Positions 38,146 through 49,169 of a DNA stretch of 64,000 nt are shown here, one piece after another. The notes beneath the pieces were generated by a model. That model worked only from the letters and a program-made list of their open reading frames with translations, searched no databases and was not told where the DNA came from. Source of the DNA: Dugong dugon (taxonomy: Eukaryota; Chordata; Mammalia; Sirenia; Dugongidae); assembly GCA_030035585.1 (NCBI GenBank), contig CM057476.1:17096501-17160500 (forward strand), read 5' to 3'. Numbering within the stretch: position 1 is the first letter of the stretch; each line of letters starts with the position of its first letter. The translations under genes and the position numbers were made by a program.

Positions 38146-38567
38146 AACGCTGCCCCTCTAGGTGGCAAGTGTGTTCTGCAGTACACCATAAGCCTGACTC
38201 AAGTCCTCCACCTAGTCCACTTGATTCATTTATACTCACTGCCTGGCCCTCAAAGGCATGAGTTTGCAACCCCTGCCCTAGGGCAATGGTTCTCATAAGC
38301 CAAGCCATGGATTGTGTAAAGGTCTCCCTGCATGGATGGCTACCAACAATTCCTCCATCCCTATATGCACATGCCACTTTTCTCATCAAGAGCTGAAGTC
38401 TATCTCCCCTTCCCTTGAACCTATGTCCTTGTGACTCAATTCAACCAACAGAATGTGACACAAGTAACATTGTGCCAGTTCTGGGTAGAACCCTTAAGAA
38501 GTCTGGCAGCTTCTGCTTTGCTCTTTTGGGAAACCAGACACCATACAAAGAAGTTTGGCCTACACCA

Positions 38568-38782
38568 CAGGTCAGCAAACTATGGCCAGCCCATGAGTCA
38601 TTTCTGGCCCACTACCTGTTTTTAGAAATAAAGTTTTATTGGAACACAGCCACACCCATTCATTCATGTTGTCTATGGCTGCTTTGATGCTACAATGGCA
38701 GAGCTGAGTAGCTGCAAGAGACCATATTGTCCACAAAGCCTACAGTATTTACTGTCTACAGAAAAAATTTACAACCCCTTGG
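38568..38782 (-). mobile_element. hAT-Charlie-like non-autonomous element
   Basis: 'aggtcagcaaactatggcc' at one end, 'taaagttttattggaacac' in the middle, and 'tttacaacccctt' at the other. This is the minus-strand version of the element at 34753. Confidence 0.65.
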
Positions 38783-38808
38783 CTTGACTACTGAGTGATA
38801 AAAGACCT

Positions 38809-39326
38809 TGTCTTAGTCATCTAGTGCTGCTCTAACAGAAATACCACAAGTGGATGGCTTTAACAAAGAGAAATTTATTTTCTCACAGTCTAGTAGGCTA
38901 CAAGTCCAAATTCAGGGTGTCAGCTCCAGGGGAAGGCTTTCTCTCTCTGTAGGCTCTGGAAGAAGGTCCTCATAGTCATCAATCATCCCCCAGACTAGGA
39001 GATTCTCTGCACAGGAACCTTGGGTCCAAAGGACGCACTCTGCTTCTGATGCTTCTTTCTTAGTAGTATGAGGTGCCCTTTCTCTGCTTGCTTCCTTTTC
39101 CTTTTATCTCTTGGGAGATAAAAGGTGATGCAGACCACACCCCAGGGAAACTCCCTTTACATTGGATCAGAGATATGACCTGGGTAACAGTGGTGTTACA
39201 ATCCCCAATCCTCTTTAACGTAAAATTACAATCACAAAATGGAGGTTAACCACACAACACTGGGAATTCGTGGCCTCGCCAAATTGATACATATGGTTTT
39301 GGGGGGACACAATTCAATCCATGACA
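38809..39326 (-). mobile_element. MaLR-type solo LTR with exact 5-bp target duplication
   Basis: TG/CA-ended LTR ('tgtcttagtcatctagtgc' to 'attcaatccatgaca'), 518 bp, flanked by GACCT at 38804-38808 and 39327-39331. Same family as 32930 and 51185. No internal viral genes. Confidence 0.92.
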
Positions 39327-39585
39327 GACCTCATGGAAAGAGGCCATGCAGAGAAGCACTGAGACACCTCAGCCAGCAGTCAGCACCCAGATGTTCTAGC
39401 CCCAGCCAAGTTCCCAGCTGATTGTGGCCCCTGAGTGACCTCAGCTGATTTCCACAGAGTAGAGCAGAAGAACCTCCCAGATGAGTTCAGCTAATCCACA
39501 GAATCATAAGAAAAAAATGAGTCATTGTTGCCTTAAACCACTAAACTTGGTAGTGGTTTGTTATGCTGCACTAGATGACAGACAG

Positions 39586-40404
39586 ACTACATTTGAATCA
39601 CCTAGAGAACTTATTAAACACACACACACACACAGATTCTCTGGTCCTACCTATGGAATTAGAGCTTTCCACATTGTAGCTTAGACTCTTTTATTAACAA
39701 GCTTCTCAAGAGAGTCAGACCTTAGCTAGGTTTGGAAACCACAAGGGTCACAAGGCCACCTTATCAATCACTTGAGTCACAGTTCTGCTACTAACACATA
39801 AAAATAACAAGATTGTTTCCGCTGCTTCTTCAATGAGTTTAGACGGACTAGAGCAGCAGTTCCCAAATACATACTGATTCTAAACAAAGTTTAGCAGTCT
39901 GCAGTGAAATGAGAAAAAAAGAAGCACCACATGATGACTTTTTTTATAAAAGCTAAATGTCTTCAAATGTGGGCATGATCCATTATTCGGAGATTGTGCA
40001 CCCCTCTCTTGGTTTTCTTAAAATGTCCTTTCTTTACGAAATAAAGATGACAATAGGTTTTTCTTTTTACCTGTTTGTTTTTACATCTATACTTAGCAAA
40101 ATAAAAAGCTGGCAAACTTGTGTTGGCCCAGCAGGTTTGTAAAATTTTGCTGGCTGAAAAAATCCGGAAGTCTGCCAACCACTGGCCTAGAACTTACTGG
40201 AAAGTAGAAGGAAAAGAGACAAACTGAGTCCCAGGCAATGTATTGTTTGCCTGAATGGAAAACAAAGATGCTACTATGTCTAAACCTCATTAAAATGGCC
40301 CTGCATGGAAACGGAAACAGTATCCTTAGTTATTTACACAAGGCAAACATTAGGTGTACACTACACTTCTAAATAACAGCTTGCCTGGGAGGGGAAGGAA
40401 ACTC
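39586..40404. other. CIT intron, nothing recognised
   Basis: A short (CA)n near 39622; otherwise no feature that I can identify. Confidence 0.5.
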
Positions 40405-41222
40405 ATCATTAAAGAGAGATGAATTAATATCAGACAAAATAGACTTTAAGTCAACATCTGTTATAAGAGACAAAGAAGGTCATTATGTAATGATAAAATG
40501 AGTCAATTCATCAAGAAGATACAACAATAATAAGTATATATGCATCTAACACTGTTGTTGTTGTTGTTAGGTGCCGTTGAGTCGGTTTCAACTCATGGCC
40601 ACCCTATGTACAACAGAACAAAACACTGCCTGGTCCTGTGTGATCCTCATGATCGTTGTTATGCTTGAGCCCACTGTTGCAGTCACTGTGTCAATCCATC
40701 TCCTTGAGGGTCTTCTTCTGTTTCACTGACCCTCTACCAGGCATGATGTCCTTCTCCAAGGACTGGTCCTTCCTGTTAACATGTCCAAAGTATGTGAGAC
40801 AAAGTCTTGCAATCCTCACTTCTAAGGAGAATTCTGGCTGTACTGCTTCCAAGACAGATTTGTTCGTTCTTTTGGCAGTCCATGGTATATTCGATGTTCT
40901 TTGCCAATACCATAATTCAAAGGCATCAATTCTTCTTTTGTCTTCCCTATTCATTGCCCAACTTTCACATGCATATGAGGTGACTGAAAACATCATGGCT
41001 TGGGTCAGGCACATCTAACACTAGAGCCTACAGATATATTAAACAAACTCTAACAAAGTTGAAGAAAAAAATAGACAGTTCTGCAATATCAGTAGGACAT
41101 GTCAATATACCACTTTCAACCACAGACGGAACATCTAGAAAGATCAGCATGGATAATGGATATAGAGAAGTTGAAAGAGACAAATTGGGGGTTTATCCGC
41201 AAACACTGTGGCTATAATGGCA
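40405..41222 (+). mobile_element. Old L1 (L1M) ORF2 fragment, split by RTE
   Basis: L1 ORF2-like text on both sides of the RTE: 'gacaaaatagactttaagtc' before and 'taacaaagttgaagaaaaa' after. Confidence 0.7.
40554..41011 (-). mobile_element. RTE/BovB LINE 3' fragment with ORF2 C-terminus
   Basis: The minus strand retains about 100 codons of the RTE ORF2 C-terminal region, including RRIDAFELWYWQR, SNIPWTAKRTNKS and LTYFGHVNRKDQSLEK, and then the RTE tail. The exact duplication catctaacact (40543-40553, 41012-41022) shows a 5'-truncated insertion in L1. Confidence 0.9.
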
Positions 41223-41269
41223 TGTGAATAGAAGAGTCACTAAATAAGCCCTGACATACTCTGGCAGTG

Positions 41270-41490
41270 TGGTTCACTGGTTACATGCCCAGGCTTTGGG
41301 ATCAGGCTGGCTGACCTGGGTAAGGATGAATGATCTTGGGGAAGTCCTTGCCTCTCTCTATGCCTCAGTCTCCTCCTATTTAAAATGTAAATGAGAATAG
41401 TCCCTACCTCAGTTATGAGGCTGAACCAAGATGATAGGGAACATGCTTCCCTCTGTGCCTGGCACACTGGAAGCCTTTAATAGCTATTAC
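41270..41490 (+). mobile_element. MIR SINE
   Basis: 'gtggttcactggttac', 'gcctcagtctcctcctat' and 'tgtgcctggcacactgg' are in MIR order. Confidence 0.8.
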
Positions 41491-41892
41491 ATACTCTGCA
41501 CATTAGAAGCACAAAATAAATGATAGCAATGAGCAATTGTTTTCTAATAACTCAGAGAAGTTTGGGAATAAAATGATAAAGGGGCTAAAAGGTAGTGGTG
41601 CTCCGGGCAGCTAAGATTAGGGACAGACTGTGAAAAATATGTCATGATTTAAACTGATGATGGAAATGGTCCCCATAGAACAACCTAAGCTCTTCAATTT
41701 GTTCCCACTCTAATCTGTATGAACTTTCCCCAATACCAGTATTTTGAGAAATATTTTATCAAAAACACATTACTATTTATCATTACACAGGTACCCTACA
41801 AAAATACTTTACTAAACATAGCTACTACTAAGTAAACAGAAATTTATTATTACAACTAATATTATTTCCGTACTTAGTATTAACAATAGCTA

Positions 41893-41942
41893 CCTGTAGG
41901 GTCGCTATTAGTTGGAATCGACTTGACGGCACACAACTTATA
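41893..41942 (+). mobile_element. RTE/AfroSINE 3' tail fragment
   Basis: Only the last ~50 bp: 'gtagggtcgctattagttgg', 'aatcgacttgacggcac'. Confidence 0.8.
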
Positions 41943-41949
41943 AATGAGC

Positions 41950-42150
41950 TTACCAAGAGCCAGGCACAAATCTTTATAAGGCTTATCTCATTTAATCCTC
42001 ACAACAGCCCTGTGAACTACATAGGTGCTATAACTTCTATTTTAAAGAGTAGCAAATGGGTTCAGAGAAGATAAATGACTTACCAAAAGTAACATAGCCA
42101 ATTACTAAGGTCAGGATTCAAACCAAAATCTTCACCGCTATCTATATATT
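41950..42150 (-). mobile_element. MIR SINE
   Basis: Reverse MIR: 'gccaggcacaaatctttata', 'atttaatcctcacaacagcc', 'caggattcaaacc'. Confidence 0.75.
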
Positions 42151-42559
42151 GCCCCCCTGACTTGCGAATATATACACACGTTAAACAAAGAGTTCTACTT
42201 CAGCGGTGTCCAGCTTTACCGGAAACAAAAGAATTAGAAGTCTACTTGGAAATAATCTCAGGACCTTAAGTTTAAAGTTAGAATTAAACTTTCCAGGTGA
42301 TGGAAATGTTCATCCTGAAAGAGAAGTGGGTTATACAGGTGTGTGCCTAAACCTTTTTTTTTTTTAATCTAAAAAGTAAACATACCTTGAATGAAAAAGA
42401 AATAAGATTAGGTAGAAAGCACCAAATAGGATTTCTCCTAGAATATTTTTTTCTCTCCTAGAATACTAGCTTCAATCCTGTAATAAAAGCAAAGGCAAGT
42501 GACAAGGAACTGCTAAGGACACAAACATAAGTGAGCAAGTTGGCAGGGCAGCCGGTTAC

Positions 42560-42655
42560 CTGAAAGAAAAGATTCAGCTTGGAGGCCCGGCTGGCGATGG
42601 GTTCAGTAGCACCAGCGTCCAGTGCACTTCGCGTTCCATACTTGAACTTCAACAT
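42560..42655 (-). CDS. CIT: CIT first coding exon, residues 1-32
   Basis: The initiator ATG is at 42655-42653 in the context GAGAGATGT, with G at -3. It is followed by 31 codons reading [20 protein letters not shown] and then [11 protein letters not shown]. The donor is CAG/GTAACC and the exon ends in phase 0, joining GKPPFM in the next exon. The start matches the known N-terminus of full-length citron kinase. The non-coding part of this exon probably begins at 42668 after a pyrimidine-rich CCCCTCTTCAG acceptor; a CAGCAG shift to 42665 is also possible. Confidence 0.96.
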
Positions 42656-42668
42656 CTCTCCACTGCTG
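42656..42668 (-). other. CIT: CIT 5' UTR part of exon 2
   Basis: Thirteen bases between the predicted acceptor (TTTTCCAACCCCTCTTCAG) and the ATG. The acceptor choice is inferred from the pyrimidine tract. Confidence 0.65.
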
Positions 42669-42905
42669 CTGAAGAGGGGTTGGAAAAGGCCAGCTGTGTA
42701 CTGACAATCTCTAAGGCACCTGCTGTTTTGAGTAGGAAGGGCTTTAGAGACCTCGATCTCCCTCAAGAAATCAGGGACAGGGCAGTGAAAATCGGACACT
42801 GTCCTGACCTTAGGAAGCTCAGTCTGCTGATGAAGATCAACAACAAGATTTTAACTCATTGTAACAACAGGTGATACACTTATCTCAGTATGTATCATCA
42901 GTATT

Positions 42906-43005
42906 TATCATCTGCCTCCCTTAGAACGTGAGCTCCACAAGGGCAGGGATGCCACACACAGCCTGGCACCTAGTAGGTACTAATAAATAAAATTGGATGA
43001 ATAAC
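42906..43005 (+). mobile_element. L2 LINE 3' end
   Basis: 'acgtgagctccacaagggc', 'cagcctggcacctagtagg' and 'aataaaattggatgaat' mark the L2 terminus. Confidence 0.8.
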
Positions 43006-43089
43006 TGAAAAAGCTAATTACATACTATGTTGGAGGGTAGTAAGTTCTATGGGGTTAAAAAAAAAAAAAAGAGCAAGGTAAACGCTATA

Positions 43090-43400
43090 GGGGAAAGGTA
43101 CAATTTTTAAGTGTCGGAGGAGGAGACTTCACTGAGAAGGTAACATTTGAACAAAGACCTGAAGGAGGTGAACAGAAAGCCTTGCTGATCTCTGGGGAAA
43201 GACAGGTACCCCTGGCAGAAGGAACAGCGAGGGCAGTGGTCCTGAGGCAGTACCTGGCCTTCTCTAACAATTGCAGGGAGGCCAGAGGGGCCGGAGCAGG
43301 GTGAAAGAAGGGGGAACTGATGGAGTGATTACCGAGAGTTTGAAGACAGTAAAGCACAGAGAGGTTAAGGTAACTGCCCCCAAGTCACACACATAAGGAG
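43090..43400 (-). mobile_element. L2-like fragment in CIT intron 1
   Basis: 'gaaggtaacatttgaacaaa', 'gacctgaaggaggtgaa' and 'ccctggcagaaggaacag' resemble reverse L2, as does the block at 55.2-55.4 kb. Confidence 0.6.
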
Positions 43401-43479
43401 GTGTCGACTCCACTACACAGAATGCAGGTAATGCTGACAGGAAGCAGAGCAGAACACACACAGGACCCACCCAAATCAA

Positions 43480-43800
43480 GCACCAGCTGGCCGGCCCCTA
43501 GGCTCCCGGGGAGAGTGGGCACGCGCCCCGCCCGGCCAGGGAAGCTCCTCCTGGACCCCAGCAGCCCTGGGAGAGGAACGCCGCCCTCCTCGCTGCGAAA
43601 AGGGCGGTCTGGATTGGTGCGGGTGGGAGGCAGCCTCGCAAAGTGGGATGAGGTAGGATACGGAACCAGACTCACGCTCAGCGGACCCAACAGGTCCTCC
43701 CCCGCTCCGCGCTGCTCCTCCCGCCGCCGCGTTTGAATCTTGGAACTGCGCGGGCTGGGCCCACCCGTGTACGGACCAATCAGAGTGCCGCCCCTATGAT
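43480..43800 (-). promoter_or_regulatory. CIT: CIT CpG-rich promoter
   Basis: The only clearly GC- and CpG-rich stretch of the window. For the minus-strand CIT transcript it contains GGGCGG-type GC boxes ('gggcggcact' reading down from 43795), an inverted CCAAT box (CCAAT on plus at 43776-43780) and a CHR-type hexamer (TTTGAA on plus at 43732-43737). No TATA box is evident. The arrangement fits a cell-cycle-regulated promoter (NF-Y plus DREAM/MMB), which suits a cytokinesis kinase. A further NF-Y-type site (ATTGG on plus, 43613-43617) lies within the transcribed region. The transcription start, near 43.73 kb, is inferred. Confidence 0.8.
43676..43731 (-). other. CIT: Predicted CIT non-coding exon 1
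   Basis: A strong donor, GAGC/GTGAGT, is present with its GT at 43675-43674, so exon 1 would end at 43676. The upstream boundary is taken just below the CHR site. The exon has no ATG and would splice across a 1.0-kb intron to the exon ending upstream of the start codon. Confidence 0.65.
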
Positions 43801-43898
43801 GGACAGCTATGTCTCAGCCAAGTCCCGCCCAAGTTCTTAAAGGTACGGGAAGAAGTGAAAGGCAGAGCCAACCGAATTGCTCTTCCTTTGATTCGTGA

Positions 43899-43960
43899 CC
43901 AATGGAAAAAGGGGAACGCCAAACCCGGCAGGGCTGGTCTTGGAAGTTTGAAATTGGCGG
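43899..43960 (+). promoter_or_regulatory. Second CCAAT/CHR/E2F-like module, pointing away from CIT
   Basis: CCAAT at 43899-43903, TTTGAA at 43947-43952, and directly after it ATTGGCGG (43953-43960), which reads as an inverted CCAAT overlapping an E2F-like site. The CCAAT-to-CHR gap is 43 bp, close to the 38 bp of the CIT-side module. It may serve CIT from upstream or drive a divergent transcript. Confidence 0.5.
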
Positions 43961-44363
43961 TTGAGCAGGATGCAGTTTGCGAACGCGTGTGTTTACGTCT
44001 TTCTGGTCCCTGAGGAAGTCGCTGGGGACTAGCCTGCTTTCATGGTCACCTGCGAAGAGGAAATCAGCCAGGACCCTCTGCCTGGTCTTGTCCCGCAAAC
44101 CTAGCTAAAGTCCAAGTACCTGTTACTTTGGGAAAACAAGTGGTTCTCTGCTACAGCTGAGGCAGCAAATGGTTTAAACGTGAACTTCAACCTGCCTTGG
44201 TCGCTACATCTCTGTACTGACTGTCCTTCAGTGAGATGGTGAGGTCACTAAGACCATTTCAATAGGCATTTGTCTAAAACAATGAAGGCAAGAGATTTAA
44301 GCAAGCATTTTGCTAAAGTGGAAATGCAAACGGCCAAAAAAGTATGCAAAGGTGCTCAACTTC

Positions 44364-44727
44364 ATTGTTGTTAGGTGTGGTGGAGTCAGTTCTCACTCAT
44401 AGCGACTGCATGTACAATGGAAGGAAACACTGCCGAGTCCTGCACCATTCTCATAATAGTTGATATGCTTCTGCCCATCATTGCAGCCACTGTGTCAATC
44501 CATCTCGTTGAGGGTCTTCCTCTTTTCCGCTGACCCTCTACTTTACCAAGCATGAAGTCCTTCTCCACGGATTGGTCCCTCCTGATAACACGTCCAAAGT
44601 ACATGAGACAAAGTCTTGCCATCCTTGCTTCTAAGGAGCATTCTGGCTATATTTCTTCCAAGACAGGTTTGTTCGTTCTTTTGGCAGCCCACGGTATATT
44701 CAATAATCTTCTTGGCCAACACCATTA
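44364..44727 (-). mobile_element. RTE/BovB LINE 3' fragment
   Basis: The minus strand retains RTE ORF2 C-terminal text such as ARLCLMYFGRVIRRDQSVEK, GRPSTRWIDTVAAMMG and MVQDSAVFPSIVHAVAMS, followed by the tail at 44364. Confidence 0.9.
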
Positions 44728-44729
44728 AT

Positions 44730-46135
44730 AATCTTCACTAGTAATCAGGAAATATGAAAATTAAAACCACAAGGAGATAGGGTAACACACACACACCCAG
44801 AATGGCAAAAAGAAAGAAAGAAAGAGAAGTTCTGACCGTGTTGGCAAAAAAAGAGAAGGTCTGATGGAGGTGTAGATTGGTACAATCTCTTCAGAAAAGT
44901 CTGGACTGCAAGTAGTCCCCACTTAAGAAAGGGTTCCGTTGACTCTGTGGTAAGTAGGTTCTGATGTAAGTGGAATATCTTATTTATTTATTTTTAGTTT
45001 TCATTATTATTGCTTTTATTATCAGTATCTTTATAAATCTGGTCTTCATTTGTCTTTGGGGGTTGGAAACATTACATATAAACTTACAGATATATTTTAA
45101 TATGTACATACATACATAAAAAATACACAAATCAAAAAAATTTGTTCCCATAATGAAACAGAGTTGGACACCATTGGCATTTTGTCAGCAGCAGTAATAA
45201 TTCCACTTGTAGAAGGTTCTGGATCATCTGGATTATCCTCGGGAATGGGGATAGTGTTTCTAGTCAGAAAATGATCCTTTTCTTTTTTTTCTTCATATAT
45301 CTTGCAATAACATCTCACTGCTTCCTGAATCTGCCTACCGACTTCAGCAAAACAATCAGTGTCTGGGTCCATGTTTTCAAGCAACTGAAACCTCTGATTT
45401 AGTTTAGAAAAAACTTCAGTTAATCCTTTCACTGTAAATCATAACACTGAACGTCTTCGAGTGAACATCTGAGAATGATAACATCAGCAAATTCTGTGCT
45501 GCAACACTGTAGGTAGTACATATGACTAGAGATAAGATGTACAAAAAACAACTGGTGGTAAGTGCAGTTCGCCATAACTCGAATACATCTTAAGTTGGCA
45601 ACTACCTGTATTTGCTAAAGTTGAAGATATGCACATTCTGTGACTCACTCCTGGGTATATACCCTAGAGAAACTCCTAACTATATACACCAGGAGACATG
45701 TACACAGAAGTATAAATAGTATTGTACAACATAATGGCACAAAACTGGAAGCAATCCACATGTCCATCAGCAGTAGAAAGGATAAATCATTAAACTGCAG
45801 TGTATTCATTCAGCAATGAAAAGGAATGAATTGCAGTTAAACACAATGACATAATGGGTTTCAAAACAACGCTGAGTGAAGGAAGCAATACAATAAAGTA
45901 TGATTCCACTAACATAAATTTCAAAAGCAAACAAAACAAAACGATGTTGTTTAGAGATGCATATACAGGTGGTATAACCATAAAGAAAGCAAAAGTTAGG
46001 ATAGTGGTTACGTGGGGTTGGGTGGAGGCCTTTCAGTGTGCTGCTATATTCTATTTCTTAACCTGAGTGGTGATAATATGGATGTTTGTTCTATAATTAT
46101 TAAATTATCTATATATTCTACATATGTATATAAAA
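44730..46135 (+). mobile_element. Old L1 (L1M), split by a Tigger element
   Basis: Blocks 44730-44908 ('aaccacaaggagatag', 'ggtgtagattggtac') and 45609-46135 ('gtatataccctagagaaac', 'gcaatccacatgtccatc') read through as one L1 once the Tigger element is removed. Confidence 0.75.
44909..45608 (-). mobile_element. Tigger-type DNA transposon, internally deleted
   Basis: The ends 'caagtagtccccacttaag' and '..gttggcaactacctg' form terminal inverted repeats like those of the 37.56-kb element. TA follows the right end and TG (mutated TA) precedes the left. The minus strand retains a C-terminal transposase remnant (NQRFQLLENMDPDTDCFAEV, then CYCKIYEEKKEKDHFL). The DDE core is absent. Confidence 0.8.
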
Positions 46136-46339
46136 AAATTTAATAGCAAGGATGAAGGGTACTTCCTGTGTTCTTCTAATCCCTATCCTGGATAGAACTG
46201 GAGATGTATTATCACACACACATGAAATCATCACGTAAACTCAAAGCTACAGACTTGCTTCACGTACATTTCTTCCCAAATATAACTTGTTTCTGAGATA
46301 ATAATGATAGCTGTATTCATCATGCTCCACACCACCCCC

Positions 46340-46530
46340 TTTTTTTTTTTTAATCAATCACCTTACCTCATTTAATTCTCACTGCAGCCATATAAGGGAA
46401 GAAATATTATCCACATTTTACAAATGGGAAAACTGAGGCTGAGAGAGGTGAAGTGACTTATTCTGCGTCATACAGCGTTAGGTGGTAGAGCTGGGTTTGG
46501 AACTCCTGGACCTTCTGACCCCAAAACCCT
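46340..46530 (-). mobile_element. MIR SINE
   Basis: Reverse MIR: 'attttacaaatgggaaaac', 'tgaggctgagagaggtgaag', 'ggtagagctgggtttgg'. Confidence 0.85.
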
Positions 46531-47189
46531 TTCCTCTACACAAAACCTGCTTCTCAGAAGGCAGTAGACTGCTGTCATGTTGCAAAGGCTGGCCCAGTCC
46601 TCTAAGAAATTCCCCTAATGCCATACAGTGAGGAGCCTAACTAAAATTTGGAGGTGGGGGGCAAAGTGAGGGGACATGCAAAGTAGGTTGTAGACTGTTG
46701 AAACCAGCTGTTGACTTGATATAAAAAATCTCAGAAAAGCTGTGAATGTGGATCTAGTCAATGCTTCCACTGATTTTTGTAGTCCAGCTAAACCTGTTAG
46801 TTTCAGTATCAGAAATAGAAGCCTTTACTTGAATCTTGGGACTTGTTCATCCTAAATTAGAATTCAGTATTAACAGCACCATTTTCCACTGCCCTGAATC
46901 CAACCTAATTTCCCATTAGGACAATTACTGGCCTCTACATATTCTTTGTGGAACACCACAGCGTATAAGCAATGAATAGAATGAATAAAAGAAATACAAA
47001 TCAAAAACGTCATTTCATTTATTGACTGCTGCTTCCATGGGCATTGATTGTGGATTCAAGTAAAATGAAATCCTTGACAACTTCAGTGTTTTCTTTGTTT
47101 ATCATAATGTTGCTTATTGGTCCAGTTGTGCGGAGTTTTGTTTTATGTTAAGGTGTAATTCATACTGAAGGCTGTAAGTTTGTCGAATT
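46531..47189. other. Intergenic, nothing recognised
   Basis: No gene or nameable repeat. Confidence 0.5.
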
Positions 47190-47766
47190 GTAGTGGCTTG
47201 CATGTTGCTGTGATGCTTGAAGCTACGCCACCAGTATTTCAAATACCACAGGGTCACCCATGGTGGACCAATTTAGCAAAGCTTCCAGACTAAGACAAAC
47301 TAGGAAGAAGGACCTGGGATCTACTTCTGAAAAAATCTGCCCAGTGAAAACCTTATGGATAGCAGTGGAACATTGTCAGATACAGTGCCGGAAGATGAGC
47401 CCCTCAGGTTGGCAGGCACTCAAAATATGACTGAAGAAAAGCTGACTCCTCAAAGTAGAGTCAGCCTTACTGACATGGGTGGAGTAAAGCTTTCAGGACT
47501 TCATTTGCTAATGTGGCATAACTCAAAATGAGAAGAAACAGCTGTAAACACCCATTAGTAATCAGAATGTAGAATGTGTGAAGTATGAATCAAGGAAAAT
47601 TGTAAGTTGTCAAAAACAAAATGGAATGCTTGAATATCAATATCCTAAGAATTAGTGAGCTGAAATAGACTAGTATTGGCCATTTTGAATCAGACAATCA
47701 TATGGTCTGCTATGCCGGGAATAACAAATTGAAGATGAATGGCATCCTATTCATTGTCAAAAAGAA
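47190..47766 (+). mobile_element. RTE/BovB LINE 5' region and endonuclease start
   Basis: The first ~200 bp match (in sense) the 5' segment of the composite elements at 10.1 and 30.3 kb. Downstream, translation traces MECLNINILRISELK, SIGHFESDNHMVCY and [11 protein letters not shown] correspond to the apurinic-type endonuclease region of RTE ORF2. The element breaks off at the start of the next L1. Confidence 0.8.
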
Positions 47767-49109
47767 CATTTCTCACTCTCACCACTTCTATTCAATATTG
47801 TATTAGGAGTCCTAGTCAGAGCAATAAGACAAGAAAAAGTGATAAAAGGCACCCGGATTGGAAAAGAAGTATCTCTGTTCGAGGATGATATAATCCAATA
47901 TATAGAAAATCCCAAAGAGCCCACAAGAAAACCTTCTAGAGCTAGTAGAGGAATTTAGCCAAGTTGCAGGGTACAAGGTCAACTAACAAAAATCAGTTGG
48001 GTTTCTATACACCAGCAGTGAGAAATCTGAAAGGGAAATTAGAGAAACAATTCCATTTACAATAGCATCTAAGAGAATAAAATACCTAGGAACAAATCTA
48101 ACCAGGGATATGAAGGACTTATACAAAGAAAACTACAAAACACTGCTGAAAGAGGTTAAAGAAGACCTAAATAAATGGAAAGGTGTTCCAGGTTCATGGA
48201 TTGGAAGACTTATTACTGTTAAGATGTCAATACTAACCAAAGAAATCTATAGATTCAATGCAATCCCGATCAAAATTCCAACAGCCTTCTTTGCTAGGAA
48301 AATGAATCCTCAACTTTACATGGAATGGCAAGAGGCCCCAAATAGCTAAAGCAATGTTGAAAGAGAAGAACAAGGTAGGACTCACATTTCCTTATTTTAA
48401 AATATAGTATACAGCTACAGTAATCAAAACAGCCTGCTTCTGGCATAATAATAGACCAATGAAATAGAATTGAGAGTCCAGAAATAAACCCACACATCTA
48501 TGGTCAACTGATTTTTGAAAAGGGTGCTGAGTCCATTTGTTGGGAAAAGAAGGGTATCTTCAATAAATGGTGCTGGGGAAATTAGATTTCCACATACAGA
48601 AAAATAAAACAGGATCCATGCCTCACACCATACACAAAAACAAATTCAAAATGGATTAAGGACCTAAAGGTGCAAACTAAAACCATAAAATTCTTAGAAG
48701 AACAAGCAGGGGCAACGCTCTCAGGTCTAGCTTTCAAAGATGGATTATTTAATATAATAACAAAAGCACAAACAGCAATAGACAAAATAAATAAGTCTCA
48801 TAAAAATTAAAAACTTTTGTTCATCAAAAGAATTTACCAAAAACGTGAAAAAACAAGCTACCGACTGGGAGAATATCTTTGGAAACCACATACCCGATGA
48901 GAATCTAATAACGAAAATATATATAAAACTTTGACAACAACAAAAAGACAACCCAATTATAAAATGGGCAAAGGATTTAGGACTTGAAAAGTCATTTCAC
49001 TAAAGAGGACATTCAAATGGCCACCAAACACATGAAAAGATGCTCAGCATCATTAGCCATCAGAGAAATGCAAATCAAAACCACAATGAGGTACCATTTC
49101 ACTCCCACT

Positions 49110-49154
49110 GTTGTTGTTGTATGCCATCAAGTCGCTTCTGACTCACAGTGACTC
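49110..49154 (-). mobile_element. RTE/AfroSINE tail-only insertion in L1
   Basis: Only 'ttgttgttgtatgccatcaa' and 'tcgcttctgactcacagtga'. The L1 target repeats as 'actcccact' / 'actctcact'. An extreme 5' truncation. Confidence 0.75.
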
Positions 49155-49169
49155 TCACTAGGATGGCTG

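Larger units (their letters stand above)
38400..39585 (+). mobile_element. MaLR-like LTR (plus), broken by two insertions
   Basis: Blocks 38400-38567 and 39332-39585 ('cctgagtgacctcagctg', 'ttgttgccttaaaccacta', 'ggtttgttatgctgc') appear to be one old LTR broken by a minus-strand hAT element (38568-38782) and a younger minus LTR. Confidence 0.55.

Noticed and set aside
42680-42874. Plus-strand open frame opposite the first coding CIT exon
   Set aside because: No conserved motif; lies over the CIT exon 2 acceptor.
43401-43736. Plus-strand 111-codon open frame in the CpG-rich region
   Set aside because: GC-rich promoter DNA is often open by chance; no family similarity and it spans the predicted CIT exon 1.
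45097-45432. Minus-strand 111-codon open frame as a possible domesticated transposase gene
   Set aside because: Lies within a deleted Tigger element with terminal repeats; it lacks the catalytic core and has no sign of a promoter or exon structure.
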